A stretch of 64,000 bases of DNA from Gonapodya prolifera JEL478 (lineage: Eukaryota > Monoblepharomycota > Monoblepharidomycetes > Monoblepharidales > Gonapodyaceae), in assembly GCA_001574975.1 (NCBI GenBank), contig KQ965734.1, forward strand, positions 63,610 through 127,609, read 5' to 3'. Below the pieces are notes generated by a model that saw only the letters and a program-made list of their open reading frames with translations, did no database searches and had not been told where the DNA came from. The translations under genes were made by a program, and so were the position numbers. Positions 45,014 to 57,832 of the stretch are shown here, piece by piece. Position 1 is the stretch's first letter; every line of letters starts with the position of its first letter.

Positions 45014-48000
45014 ATGAAGCGCGACACGTCCGTCTCCGCGCTGATGCCAGAGGACGCAGGCAGCGGACACGTGGATGAGAAGGACTACCTTGTCGGCGAC
45101 GCATACCGCGGAGGGTCGCAGAACGCGTTCCAGGAGAAAGTCTGGTCAAACAAGAAGAGGCGATATGCATTCCTGTGCTGCCTCGTGACGATCGTGGGCG
45201 TCGTCATCATTGTCCCCATTGCGCTCCTTGTCATTGGTACGTTGGCCATGCGTGCACCTGCATGTTGGCCCTCTGACTCACCTCCACCCATTTGACCCCC
45301 AGCACCCAAAATCGCCCAATCCGCAATCGACGGCTCCAAAATTCAATTCACGGCCGCGACAATTTCTGATCCCCGGAACGATGCATTCACACTCCGAACT
45401 GTTGGATCGATCGCCGACACGGGTCCGTTCTCCGCCCGTATCACATTTCCCAGCGGTATCACCGTCTCGTACAAGGGGCTGCAAATCGGTGAGTTACATT
45501 CCAGACGACTGTGTGGCTGTACTTTGCCGCCCTTACATCCGAACTGCAGCAAACCTTCCCATGGAGCCTGTCGATGCATCTGCCGGAAGCGGGTAAGTCC
45601 ATAGTCTTCCCTTTACGTGCTTCAAAACTGGCATGACAAATGTGCCTTCACACCACCTCCAGTGCGAAAATCGACTCCACCATCAAAGGCACAGTCCTGA
45701 ACGCCACGGCTTTCGGGGCCTTCTCCAAAGAAATGGTCATGCTCCCTTCGTTTGATTGGCGCCTGCAAGGCCCCGTCACCGTCTCGGCCCTCGGCCGGAC
45801 CTTTGAGAACCTCGTCATGGACAAGACTATTACATTCCCCGGTGAGTCCTCATGCACCCGAAACCAATTTCAATGCAGAATCTTTTAACCCCATATTAAA
45901 TATTGCACTCAGGTTTCGGCGGTCTCAAGAACGTTTCCATCGTCTCCTTCGACCTCCCCGGCAACGACCCCTCTGGGGGCATCGCCATCGTGATCCAGAC
46001 ACTTCTCGTAGACCCAAGCACGATCGGAATCGAAATGGGCAACCTCACCTTCGACGTCGCACTGGGCGGAAACGTCATCGGAACCTCCCTGTCCCCCAAC
46101 ACCACCATCTCCCCCGGCCCTAACCTGCTGAAGATGACGGGAAGACTTGCGCCCGGAGCGAGCCAGAGCCAGATTTCGCAGATGTTTACGGACTTTATTG
46201 GGGGACGAGGTATTGTCTCTTTCGTTTTATCTTTGTTTAGCCATACCCTTACTCACCAAACCCGACCCACTCAAGACACCCGCCTCAGCGTCATCGGCTC
46301 CGACATCCGCCCCGCCGACCCATCCAAACCTCCCGTCACATGGCTCCAACAGGTAAGATCTCCATCCTCTCCATATTCATCAAACCTTTACACAAACCCC
46401 CCCATAAAACAGGCCTTCATCGGACTCGCGCTCGAAGTCACTCTCCCGGCCAACAAATCCAACATCATCACCGGCGTCGAGACCCAGACGTTCGTCATGT
46501 CGTTCGACCCTGCCAACCCGTGGGCGCCCAAAATGACATCACCGGGTGTGATCACGCACCTCAACGTACGTTTCTTCGAAGCCTCCGTACTTCTCCCGCT
46601 TCTTAAGTAACGTCTTTCCGCGTGCAGATGCCCTTCGCCTTCCCGCTCGAAATCTCGTCCGTCAACATGGTCATCTCCTTGCTCGAGGACGGCGCGACCA
46701 TGGCCAACATCTCCTCCGGATGGGTCCCTGCGACGTCAAAATTTACGGGCATCCAGGGCACAATGGCTGTCGACCTCATGAACGGATCTATTGTCATTCC
46801 GACCGTGAATTGAACGTGATAGTTTTCTGCGTTTTGAAGGATGGAAATGCTAAACCCCAACCAGTCCCAGCAAGCCGCCTTTGCCGACTTTTTGAAAACC
46901 ACTTTGTACGCGACTGGCAACGTTCCCACACCTGTTTCCATCGTGGCCGACTCCGTGGCCACGACTGCGGTGGGCAACGTCACGATCTCGGGGATTACGT
47001 ACAAGACAGATCTCAATTTGGTCGGAATCCAAGGACTGGCCGCTTCGCCCGTGGAGATTCTGGCGTTTGACATCATGTGAGTTGTGCTTGGACAACCCAG
47101 CGTCCGTCCGTCACTCGTGAAAACTAAACCGACCTTTCAACACCGCAGCGGAGGAACCACCGAGTACATGACCATGGCGCTCACGACCAAGATCGTGAAC
47201 CCCAGCAACGTCGAGATCGCGCAAAACTCGGACGTTACGTTCGACATGGTCTACAACGGCCAGGTTGTGGGAACAGTGACGCTGCCAAACTTGACCTTGA
47301 AAATCGGCGAAAACGTCGTGAACGCTACCGCGTAAGTTGCAGTCAAACTGAGACACGGCAATCCTCATCACCATATCCCACAACAGGCGATTCTCCCCGA
47401 AAACAGTCGAAGCCAAAGCGGCCGGATCGGAGCTCATTGCAGCCTACATTGGTGGCAAGGACGCAACCGTCTCCATCCAGGGCTCACCCAACTCCACCGT
47501 CATCGCACCGCTCGTCCCCGCCCTGTCGTCCATTAAGCTGTCGTCCACGTTGCCCGGTCTGAAATCCAAGCTGATGGTCAACTCTCGCTTCATGCTGACG
47601 CCCACCACAGCAACGGACTTGATTGCAGTTGCAGGTGAATGCTACAACCTGCGCTCGGGTATCGTGCCGTTCGTTTACTCAGCAGAAAATTTTGCTCTTA
47701 AGGTTTTGACGCGATGAACCCAACGTCCGCGCCACTTTCCATTACCCACGTGACAGGGCAGCTTCTTCGCGCTGGCAATGTTCTCGGAACTATGGATCTC
47801 GATGTGAACTTCACGATCCCTGCACACTCCACCGCGCGTTCGCCCACGTTGAACACTAAAATGTGAGTCTCATTTGTCCTGTGTTTGGGCCGTTAGCACG
47901 CGAATACTCACAAAACTTTCACCAATACCCAGTCTCCTCAACCAAAACTCCGCCGATGCTATCGTCGATGCGCTGAATGGCAATCTGACTGTCGACATTC

Positions 48001-51000
48001 AAGTCAGCACCCTGAGGATCAAAGTCGGCGAATACGTTAGCGACACAACGTACACCCAGACCGGCGTCGCGACGTCATTAGAGGATCCAGCCGGCGGAAC
48101 AGTTGCGGGCAAAAACAACCTCATTGTGGGCCTCGAGACTGGCAACTTCTACATGTCGTTTGACCCAGCGAACCCGTGGAGACCGACGATGTCGTCACCA
48201 AACATTGTCACCAAACTTAAGGTGAGCTAGGCTTTGTTAAGCGATTGCCTCAAGTCCTTGTTCTGATATCAAAATGTGTTTGTCAGCTGCCGTTTATTTT
48301 CCCCATGGACGTCAACCAAGTTCGCATGGCCATTGACATGAACGGCGGCCTCGCTCAAATCGTGACTGATTGGGTACCATCCACCTCCAGTTTCAGCGGA
48401 TACGATGGAAGTGTAACGACTGATCTTACGAACGGGATCCTGCAAATCCCCACTGTGGGTTGTATGATGACATCCGCTGCATGTTCCGTTATCTTAACCG
48501 ATCGCCTCACAATAGGAGAAACAAGGCGCCTTTGCAGAGTTCCTCAAATCTACACTCTTCGGTAGTGGTGTTGTGCCCCTGCCTGTAAATGTCATCGCCG
48601 ATACGCGTGCGACCACGCCTGCAGGAACAGTCGCTATCACCGGAGTTCCCTATGCGACAAGTCTGCAACTTCGGGGACTGCAAGGATTGGCGTCTTCCCC
48701 TGTGCAAATACTTGCGTTTGACATCGTTGGCGGAACACCCGAGTACATGTCAATGAAACTTACGACCAAGGTAAGATCAGTGCTTAGTTGAGAAAAGTCA
48801 ATCCTCTCATCAAATTATCCAGATCGTCAACCCGAGTAACATTCAACTGGCTCAAAACTCCGATGCGGTCTTCCAGATGCTCTACCTTGGTCAAGTTGTT
48901 GGGACTGTCACCCTTCCTAACCTCACGTTACTAATCGGAGACAATGTTGTTTCCGCGACCGCGTGAGTGCTGAGCACGTTATTATCCGAGCCTGTTGCGA
49001 GAATTCACTATTCGCTCATTTAACAGCAAACTCCAACCGCAAACACCAGAGGCCGTGGCGGCTGCTTCGCAACTCGTTGGAGCATACATCGGTGGCAAAG
49101 ACGCTACTGTACAGATCGCCGGCTTCAGCGGCTCCACTGTTATCCCACCACTTGCTCCGGCGCTTTCTTCACTCAGTCTTTCGTCCGTTTTACCTGCCAC
49201 TAAGGAGAAGCTGCTTTTGAACTCTAGGTTCCAACTCACGCCAACAAGTTACTTGGACCTCGTCGCCAAAGCAGGTGCGGAGGAACATGTATCTATGCTT
49301 TAATTTAATGTCGTTGAAGCCCCCCGTCCTATCCAGGTTTCGACGCGTACAACCCAACCACCGTCGATTTGGCTCTTACTCACGTCACTGCCGAATTGAT
49401 TTACCAAGGGTCTGTTATTGCCACCATAGACTCGGACATGAGCATTGCAATCCCTGCGAAGGGATCTGTTCGGTCGCCAACACTTGACACCAAGATGTAT
49501 GTGTGCGCGCTGGATGCCACGTTTCATTGAGTTGTAACATTTTCATGGTTATTAGCAATCTTATCCCTGCGGCTGCACAAGCAATTGTTGACGCACTTTC
49601 AGGAACGCTGAATGTCACCATTAAAGCGTCCGTGCTCAGAATCAAAGTTGGCGACTACTCCATCGATTCCACGTACTCTCAGGACAACGTTGCTGTGTCG
49701 TTTGAAGATCCAGCCGGAGGAACCCCAGCCAGCAAAAACGGTATCATCACTAGTGTGGAGACCACTTCGTTTGTTCTTGCTTTCGACCCAAGCAACCCGT
49801 GGTCTCCGAAGATGTCGTCTCCGAACGTCGTGTCTCACGTTCACGTGAGTTCTTCTCGAATTAAAGATTGGATCAGGCTTCATTTGTGACACCGCCGCTC
49901 CATAGATGCCTTTCGTTTTCCCGCTCGAGATTCAACAGGTTCAAATGACAATCAACATGCTTGCAGCAGCTGGAAGCAACACTACCTTGGCGACAATTGC
50001 TTCGGGTTGGCAACCAGCAACATCGAACATCAATGGTGCAGACGGCACCATGACCACAAACTTAAAAGATGGCGTCCTAACTGTTCCAGCTGTGAGTGGA
50101 GAAATTTGAATGTCGCCGTTCCATGATTTCTGAGCTCTCCAAATAGGCAACACAATCAGCATTTGCGGCTTTGTTGAAAGCCATTCTCTATGCCACTGGA
50201 CCAGTTCCTCTTCCAGTCGCAATTAATGCGAATGCCCAAGCTCACACGGTTGCAGGTAAGAAGAATGTTGCGCGAGATTCTTATGGAGGATCGCCAATTT
50301 CCCTCCATTGAACCAGGCGACGTTACAATCACCGACATACCCTTCTCCACTGAGCTGACGTTACAGGGAATGCAGGGATTGGCTGCCCAACCGGTTCAAA
50401 TTCTTGAGTTCAAAATTGTGGGGGGAACAGCAGCTGGAATGCAGATTGCGCTGACCAACAGGGTGAGAATTCTATCGACATTTCGATATGCTCCAATGGG
50501 CCTTGCTTATCGTAATCATTAGATATTCAATCCAAGTAACGTGGAAATTCAGCACAACTCGGATGTGATGTTCCACATGACGTTCCAAAACGAAGTAGTG
50601 GGAACAGTAACCTTGCCAAACCTTAACCTCAAAGTGGGAGAGAACATCGTAGCCGCGACTGCGTAAGTGTTTTCACATCAACATTCGCTTTCGAGCTCAC
50701 TTTCAATTCGATGTCATCCACAGCATTTTCAACCCTCAAACAGACAGCGCCAAGGCAGCCGGGAAAATTCTAAACTCCGCTTATGTTGGAGGGGGGAACT
50801 CAACCGTTGGCATCGCTGGGTTCGCCGGTTCAACAGTGCTCGGACCACTTGTGCCTGCATTCAACGGATTGACACTCACAACTTCACTCGCGGGGATCAC
50901 GGACAAACTGCTGATAAATTCGCGATTCGCAATCGACCTTGTCAACATTAAGGGTCAATCTGGGTTCTCCGCATACAATCCGACCGACGCCACTATGACG

Positions 51001-51466
51001 ATAACGTGAGCCACACTCGTACATCAAGTCTTTCTTTTGTCACTAATGTGTTTGTACAGCCACCTGACTGCCGACATTATTTGGCAAGGATATACACTCA
51101 CAAAGATGGACGCCGATACCAACATTGTACTGCCACCAAAATCCAAGGTCAAGTCGCCTCTCATCCCTGTTGGAATGTACGTAGCACTCTTTGCACTGCA
51201 ATCGCACTCACTTCATTCACGATTTCTTTTCCAGTGACCTCACGGAAACGGCAGTCGCCGCTGTTCTTCAAATGTTGTTGGGAACTCTCGACGTGACCGT
51301 AACCTCACCTTCAATGCGGATATCAATTGGAGGCTATCCAATTGAGGTTTCTTACACACAGGACAATGTCCACGTCACCTACATTGAGATCAACCCGGAC
51401 AGCGGGATCGAATATCTCGTTGATCCAGACACGGGACTTGAAACCGTGCCGTACCCCGACATTTGA
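45014..51466 (+). CDS. Membrane-anchored DUF3712 protein with tandem repeats
   Basis: Exon 1 (45014-45236) encodes a short cytosolic tail and one transmembrane helix (FLCCLVTIVGVVIIVPIALL), so a type II protein is expected, with the bulk in the lumen or outside. A diverged first set of DUF3712-like segments is followed by repeats of about 500 residues: NPSNVEIAQNSDV, GTVTLPNLTLKIGENVV, AAYIGGKDATVSIQG, NSRFMLTPTT, RIKVGEY, FDPANPW, MPFAFPLEI, IASGWQPATS and DLNLVGIQGLAASPVEILAF. The gene ends PDTGLETVPYPDI, with stop at 51464-51466. It has more than 20 exons, and introns sit at matching places in each repeat. Yeast vacuolar-membrane proteins with related luminal repeats exist as far as I recall, so a vacuolar location is possible but unproven. 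Confidence 0.85.
47130..51466 (+). repeat. Three intragenic repeats of about 1.65 kb including introns
   Basis: Landmarks recur at a constant spacing. IVNPSNVEIAQNSDV begins near 47191, 48826 and 50523 (spacing about 1635 and 1697). The (M/L)PFxFP segment lies near 46627, 48286 and 49906 (spacing about 1659 and 1620). Exon-intron borders fall at the same landmarks in each copy. The last copy is truncated. Confidence 0.88.
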
Positions 51467-51662
51467 TGGACTTCGCATTGAGCATGGACCTTAAAATTGT
51501 GGGAGAGAGGTTGCAAGTTGGACAATTTTGGCAGCAACTAAAAGTACATACAGTTTTTGACTAAATTATCAGTCAGTGTTTTTGAAGAAAAAGGCACAAT
51601 AAATTGTCGCGCTTTGCCTTCCAACTATTGCGTCTCCAACAAAAAGCAAAACAAAGAGAAAT

Positions 51663-54040
51663 CTAGAAGAAAAGAGAGTTAATCCCGTTCCTCCCTGCTT
51701 CAACTTCTCTCCGAACGCCGCCATCGCCTTCTTCTGCCAAAAGTGGGCACACAGTCGGCTCTTCTGCGGGTGTTTTGTTCGTGTCTCTCAACGGTGGTAA
51801 TACACCAGCACCACTGCCTTCGCGTTCCTCTTGCGCTCCCTCTTGACCAGACTGCGTGGTCTCCGTTGTTAATGTTGATTTCCAATTAATCCAAACCAAC
51901 TCCACTTCCTCCCTCCGTCCAAGAGTCACAGCAAAAACTGCATCATATCCTCCCGCACCGGGCACACCGCACATAACAACACCAGGCACTTGAGACATGG
52001 CGTCAAGCAAGCGTGTTTGTTCGGGTGGTTCAATAGGGACGCCAACTAGCACAGAAAGTCGCCGAAGGAGAATCCTAATCTGTCGGTGACTTGCGCAAAG
52101 CGATGCGAAGGCATTCAGTGATTCGTTTGGCACAGTGGCAGTCTTTGCCGTCGCGAGCCACTAGGACGAAGATGTAGAAGTCACAGATAGAGAACAAAGT
52201 TTGATAGAGTGACGCCAATTGAAAGTGATGAGATATCCAGAAAGCTTCGCTGACGAGGACCTGTACCCACATCGTCCCCTCTTTTTGCCTCCAACAGGTT
52301 GACAGCGTTATCATAACCCTTGGGATCATCCACGGACAATTGGACCAATGTGCGCCACCCTTGTGTAACCTTCCCGTTCAAATCATCCAGCTCCATCCAG
52401 AGTTCTTCTGCAAGCTGGGGATTTTTTTCACGCCAGGCAAGCACACGAGAAACGAGCGACGGTGTGTGCGACCCGCCATGGACGTCAGCAAGGATAAGTT
52501 GAGCCCGAGGAGGGAGCTTGAAGGGCTCAACACTTGAGGTCCATCTGAATAAGTACATTCGTTGTACATTAAAAGAGTGTCACGAGGACAAACAAAAAGA
52601 CAAGTGGTCATACTACAAACTTACAATCGCTTGCCCTCCACTGGATCCACCATTTGAACAAGTTTCTCTGCGCTGAGTGTGCCGGCTTCGTTGGCCTATC
52701 CCATCAAACACCGTAGACAACCCAGTACCATTATCGCATGAGTGTCATCCCTTCTTCTCAACTTATTCTTACTCTTGCTCACCACAATGATTTCTTCCAC
52801 ACTGCTTGGTTTGAATCTCCGGTAGGACTGACTGCCCCACACCGCCGCGCTCACGTCAAAGCCACTGCCTACTTTACCCTGAGCAGCACAGTGCACTACT
52901 TGGGCCACATTATGAACTAGGTGCAGTGCAGCATCTCCTGTCAGGGGTGGGCTTGGGACGGAGTCCGTAGTCACTGCTACTCGTTGAGTTGCGGTCATCG
53001 GAAGCTCTATTTTGGGTGAGTCTGGTGGGGGGGTGGGCAAATTTGTGCTGTCGGACGGCAATTCAACGGCACCCAAGTGAGAGAGTAGAGCGCTGACGAA
53101 GGAAGTAATCATAGCAGCGGATGATCCGAGGCCGGTTTTCGTGACGTCTGGTAGAGTAGAGTTGGTTTCAGAAAATGGAGGCAAGCGACGAAGGGAGTCT
53201 GAGGTGAATGGGAAGCGGCGGCGAAGGAGCTTGATAATGGTGCCCAAATTAATGTTCGCTCCACCTAACGACTTCCCGCGCAACTTACCTGGGATCTTTG
53301 CGAATAAAAATCATTGTGACCGACAATCGTTACTTCAAGTCCAGAGTCCAGCCCTCGGTCAAACCTTTCTCCTCCGTAGCGTTCCGCAACTGGGAGCGTA
53401 AGCTTCAACGCGAGTTCGACGAACTTATTGGAAGTTTGGAAGTCAAGGCTGATGGTATTCGAGGGATTCGGGAACGAAGCACTTTGGTAAGATTCTTTAT
53501 GGATGCGACCGCAAGAGAACTGTTCCGACCCTTGGTACGTCCGTGATGATCCACGACCGTTCTATTGCACCGGCTGATGTGGGAGGCAATTCCTGTTTCG
53601 GCTCCAGCGAACTCATTCATTTCATTGCAACAGTGTGGCCGAAGTCGAAACTGGCACCTTCCTCATTTCAACACTTCCCAGTCCAGTTCGGAGGTAAGAC
53701 AACCTGGGCATTAGCACGTATACCCACGCGGACTCCAAACTCCACATTCCGTTGTTTGTACGAGTCACACGATAGCGCCATAGTCCATCCTCAAACTGAG
53801 GACTCATAATAGTAATAACTCTCGGCGAAAAACGAGAGGTTTGGGGTTGCTGGGTTGGTTGAAGTGCGACACCAGCTCCACGGTTGGCACCAGTGGGGAC
53901 CGCTCGAACAGGAGGGGGTCTGCAGGTTCGAGCCACCGCGTAGAAGCGGGAATCTGTTGCGACGACAAGCCCCTGATGTCGAGGTGAAAGAACGAGATAG
54001 CCACCAACGAGTAAAACTTTGCCAGGGGCGGTGACAACCC
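51663..54040 (-). CDS. ERG8: Phosphomevalonate kinase
   Basis: GHMP-family kinase converting mevalonate-5-phosphate to the diphosphate in the mevalonate/sterol pathway. N-terminal VVTAPGKVLLVGGYLVLSPR is the family start motif. GLDSGLEVTIVGHNDFYSQR follows, then the GHMP motif 2 region DVTKTGLGSSAAMITSFVSA. VHNVAQVVHCAAQGKVGSGF and DVSAAVWGSQSYRRF come next, and C-terminal VPGVVMCGVPGAGGYDAVFA is motif 3. The stop precedes 51663 with tail GINSLFF. About eight exons with short introns. The start codon lies in an upstream exon that I could not place: the VVTAPGK exon opens upstream but has only a TTG, near 54191. It looks functional. Confidence 0.88.
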
Positions 54041-54740
54041 TAGGAATGTAATTTGTCAGGTCTTTGTGACACTTCGGCAGATAGGAGAGAGTGGCATGGA
54101 GAGAGCGGAGTATTATGCACCTCTGCCCTTTCCACTCTTCGGTTCTGTCTCTGTGCTGGGGAATCGTCCCGGTCCCATTGAAATTCCTCAACCCAAATCC
54201 GCATCATCCACGAAGGTATCCCAATGGTGTTTCACAGACGATGAATACTTACGTCGGCCCTTGAACCTGTTGGGTGGAACGGGACTGTTCCGTGGTCTCC
54301 ATTGTGCGTGATGCCATGAGACCAAGAGAACAGTAATGGATGGTTGTCCTCAACCGTTTTTCTGGCTTGAGCGCTAGGGATTCGTCGCAGTTCACGCCCC
54401 ACTACGGGGATATCCCGCGTGCTTGTTTGAAAAGCGCAATCGGTGAACGATCTTGGTCGAAAGAACTTCGAATTTGAAGTAACCCAACCCGCCGGCCGCC
54501 CCCTTTTTCCGGCCATATCCGCCAAAAATCCAATGTCAGGACCAACAAATTCCGACTTAAAGCAGATGCAACTAAGCTGGCACGCTGAATGCTGTCCCCT
54601 GGGAATTTACTACGCTCCAATCGGCGCTTCTCTAGGTACTGCATATTAGTTCGAAGCCGTGTTGATAGACATTCCCCAAAGATCCAATCGTATCAAATTA
54701 AGGTGCTGGGGCATCATACTTCATTTCGCGCTCATCGAAA
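54041..54740. other. Likely 5' exon and promoter of ERG8, unresolved
   Basis: Probably contains the missing first exon of the phosphomevalonate kinase gene on the minus strand and its promoter. No other gene is supported. Confidence 0.35.
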
Positions 54741-55038
54741 ATGGACTGGAAAGCTAAAATGGCTTCTCTGGTTGGTGAGACAGCTTGCTGATAAATACTT
54801 GCATGAGGTTTCAATTTTCAACCAAATTTCACATAACTCAGTTTCATCTGTTCTGGCTGCCATGGCTGCTCATCAGTACGGGGTCGATTCATGTGTTCGA
54901 ACAAAGGCATGTCAATTCCCGTCGCATTTGCTTTGGTTTCAACATTTACAAGAACCAACTACACAGGCTAGAGCGTTCCGAATTGAAAGGCTCGAAGCCA
55001 GGGAACGAGCTCTTCTGGAGGACAAGGTTATGGAGTGA
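54741..55038 (+). CDS. Possible small helical protein
   Basis: The ATG at 54741 begins MDWKAKMASLV. A 5' splice site (GTTG|GTGAGA) and a later acceptor (ACTCAG) lead in frame to VSSVLAAMAAHQYGVDS. An ending ARAFRIERLEARERALLEDK plus VME and a TGA at 55036-55038 shares the frame, either directly or through another small intron. The size (about 50-75 residues), the basic N-terminus, the short hydrophobic stretch and the charged coiled-coil end would fit a small mitochondrial or membrane-associated protein. No family recognised; it could be chance. Confidence 0.35.
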
Positions 55039-55190
55039 AGCATCGTCAATGCAAAGAACACATTTTAAACATGTTTATGTAAGACCTGTATTCCACATCG
55101 CGATGGTGTAAATTGAATTTTAGTAGTCGAGGAGTATCATATGATTTGTGCACACCGTCAGTTTTCACCAGTCCACCGCGTTTGTTGACC

Positions 55191-56400
55191 TCAGACGGTA
55201 GTCTTTCCCTGATCCCCTGCCGTGGCTGACTTGACCGAACCTTCAGAGTGGCTGTGCTCAGACGGAGATAAAACGCCTTCCTCAATCTTTCTGATGATCC
55301 AAGTCCGAATGTCCGAAGAGGATATCTTGATGGCCATATCTTGGACGTCAACATCCTCGGGTGAGATAACATCAATTATAAATATATCTAACGACGAGAA
55401 CGACCTTTTGGCACGTTCGTCATTGACTGTAAAGAGGTGGTCTCGGTGGATGGACTTGGAATGAGATACTCACCCGTGAACATACCTGCCAGACAGCCTT
55501 TATAAGTCTCTCTCGATCCCACAATGACCTCGAACTTTGGATCCGTCCTTGTAGGCCCAAAAGGATCGTAAATTGTCGGCGCAAAGAAGTCTAAATCGCG
55601 TCGGAGTGCCCGGAGGAACGATATAACTCGACTCGACCGCAAGTGCACTGGTTCCATGACAGTTGCGCCGCGCTTGGAGGCAAGAAGGGAGTTGTCTGAA
55701 CTTGACGAATGTTTTTAATGTTGGCTCAGAGAACGCGGTGAGAAAACGCCATACCAATCATTCCCACAGTCAAGTCTTTACGTGCGAGCCACGCGGACAT
55801 CGTCAAAAGAATTTTATGTCCAGCATGAAGGTGATCAAACGTTCCCCCGTTCACGACATGGTCGTACGCCAGCGGACCCGAGCTCGTCTGTTCCGATATT
55901 TCTGATACCTCCCCTTCAGAGGCCAAATTTGCAGATGTAGGCGACACGTGATGGAGACCAACGTGAGAGGGAATTCTGGATGTGACATTTGCAATATCTG
56001 CACGATGTTGCTTATCAGTACTTCAAATAAGTTCTGAGGAGCTTTCAAGACAGAATTCACCGCTCTCGAGTCCGAAAACGGCTTCCAGTGTCGTCCACTC
56101 CTTGAACAAGTCGTAACCACAAAACCCATCAAACACTACGTCAATGTCCATCAAAATCCTGTCGATCGCATACGCCTCTTTCGTCGCCCATACATATAGC
56201 GTTCCAAGCAGCTTATTTAACTGCTTCCAGAGTAATACAGGCGACTCTTTATGTTGGACAATTTCAGGGCAATCAACGAGAAGGACGAGCCTTTGGGAAG
56301 TTGAACGCACTGCAGTAAGAATGGTGTTTCTATGCAGAGCAAGGCTCGAGGACGCCCGCGGAAGCGAAATGGGAACTGCTGAAAAGCGGAATTGGGTCAT
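55191..56400 (-). CDS. Phosphopantetheine adenylyltransferase (CoA synthesis)
   Basis: Transfers AMP to 4'-phosphopantetheine to give dephospho-CoA. It starts MTQFRFSAVPISLPRASSSL at 56400. The nucleotidyltransferase core has VVNGGTFDHLHAGHKILLTM (HxGH motif) and then VISFLRALRRDLDFFAPTIY with DPFGPTRTDPKFEVIVGSRE and TYKG. The C-terminal ISSSDIRTW corresponds to the ISST.LR motif, and the gene ends SATAGDQGKTTV with TGA at 55191-55193. There is no dephospho-CoA kinase P-loop, so it is a monofunctional yeast Cab4-like enzyme rather than a COASY fusion. It has about five exons. Confidence 0.87.
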
Positions 56401-56859
56401 TCCGCATTCTGGTTGCTTTGGCCGCTCAGCTTTCCAACACTACTGCTAACTCCGTTTCGATTGCTTTCTTCCCGGGGCCTAATTGGACTAGGTGAGCACT
56501 CTTCAGGTGAACCCGCTCGAGGCATCGTCTCTTCTGGCGGTTGTGAACCGGTGCAAGAGCGAATCACAGGGGAAAAATATAAAAAGAATCCTCTCTCTCC
56601 CCACAAAAGATTCGAGCCGCCACAAAAAAGAGAAGAAAATATCAAAAGAAGAAGCCGGCGACGGGGAGAGGAGACAAGACAGCGTGAGTCGGCGCTGAGT
56701 GTTGACAGTTCCATCCCGCTTGCTTCGTCAGCCAACGCCTCACGGAAATGGCATACATTCGCTTCATTTTTCATCCTCCCTTTCTTCGACTGGCCTGAAC
56801 CTTTTCGCGACCTTGATTCCCTACTCTTTTGCCCTCGATGTACTGCCGAATTGGTAGAA

Positions 56860-57687
56860 ATGGCAGGTATCGAGCTTCACGACGGTAGTGATATGGATCA
56901 TTTGGAGATGCTGGCAGAAGGTGGAGAAGGTGAAGCCGATCCCGATGTAAGTTTGTGCGGGTTGCCGTTCTTCTTGTGCATTTGAAGAATGCAGGATTTT
57001 CCTAGATTGACCACCTCAAAATACAACTTGCCCAAATTGAGGATCAAGAAAAACAATTGAAGGCTGAAGTAGTTGCATTCAACCCTCCTGATGGTGTCGG
57101 TTCTGTCGACAAAGGTGAGGTTTTGTCACTTCATGATCGTCAGAGGTCTCGAACTCACACCTTTATTCTCTTGTTTTTCTCAAAACACTTTCAGACGAAT
57201 CAGATATGCGCTCTGTTTATGTCGGAAATGTTGACTATTCCACAACACCTGAAGAGCTCCAAGCGTTTTTCCAGTCATGCGGCACGATAAATCGACTCAC
57301 GATTCTTGGGGACAAGTTCACTGGACAACCGAAAGGATTCGCTTACATCGAGTTTGCGAGCCAGGACTCCGTCGCGCCGGCGTTGGAGCTTAATGACCAA
57401 TTGTTCAAAGGAAGGATCATAAAGGTGACCTCCATAACTCGAGAGTCATATATCATATTGTTATTCTAACATTCATGTGCCAGGTTTCCGCCAAGAGAAC
57501 CAACATTCCGGGACTCTCAAGAGGTCGTGGTCGTGGTCGGGGAAGGCCGGGTTTCCGGGGAGGTTTTCGTGGAGGGTTCAGGGGTGGTTACGGTGGATAC
57601 TATGATGATGGCTACGGGGGTGGTTATGGTGGATATCGGGGAAGAGGGGGTTTCAGGGGCAGAGGCAGGGGATATGCTCCATACTGA
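56860..57687 (+). CDS. PABPN1: PABPN1/Pab2-like nuclear poly(A)-binding protein
   Basis: Binds nascent poly(A) tails in the nucleus. Exons 56860-56946, 57006-57114, 57195-57424 and 57484-57687 join in phase and give 209 residues. The N-terminus is acidic ([20 protein letters not shown]), followed by a short coiled coil ([20 protein letters not shown]). There is one RRM with RNP2 ([10 protein letters not shown]) and RNP1 (KGFAYIEF). The C-terminus is an [10 protein letters not shown]-rich tail ([20 protein letters not shown] ... RGRGYAPY), a likely arginine-methylation target. Order and length match PABPN1, Pab2 and Sgn1. Confidence 0.92.
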
Positions 57688-57832
57688 AAGACCATTGTCG
57701 GAGAAAATATACTTAACATGATTTCGCTCTACATATGTGGTACCGGTTCTTTTTTTTGAAAGTCGCGCCCTGTCGTGCCGCACTGTAAACTGACGGAGGT
57801 AGACTTCGCTGGAACCCTCCGACGACTTATTC

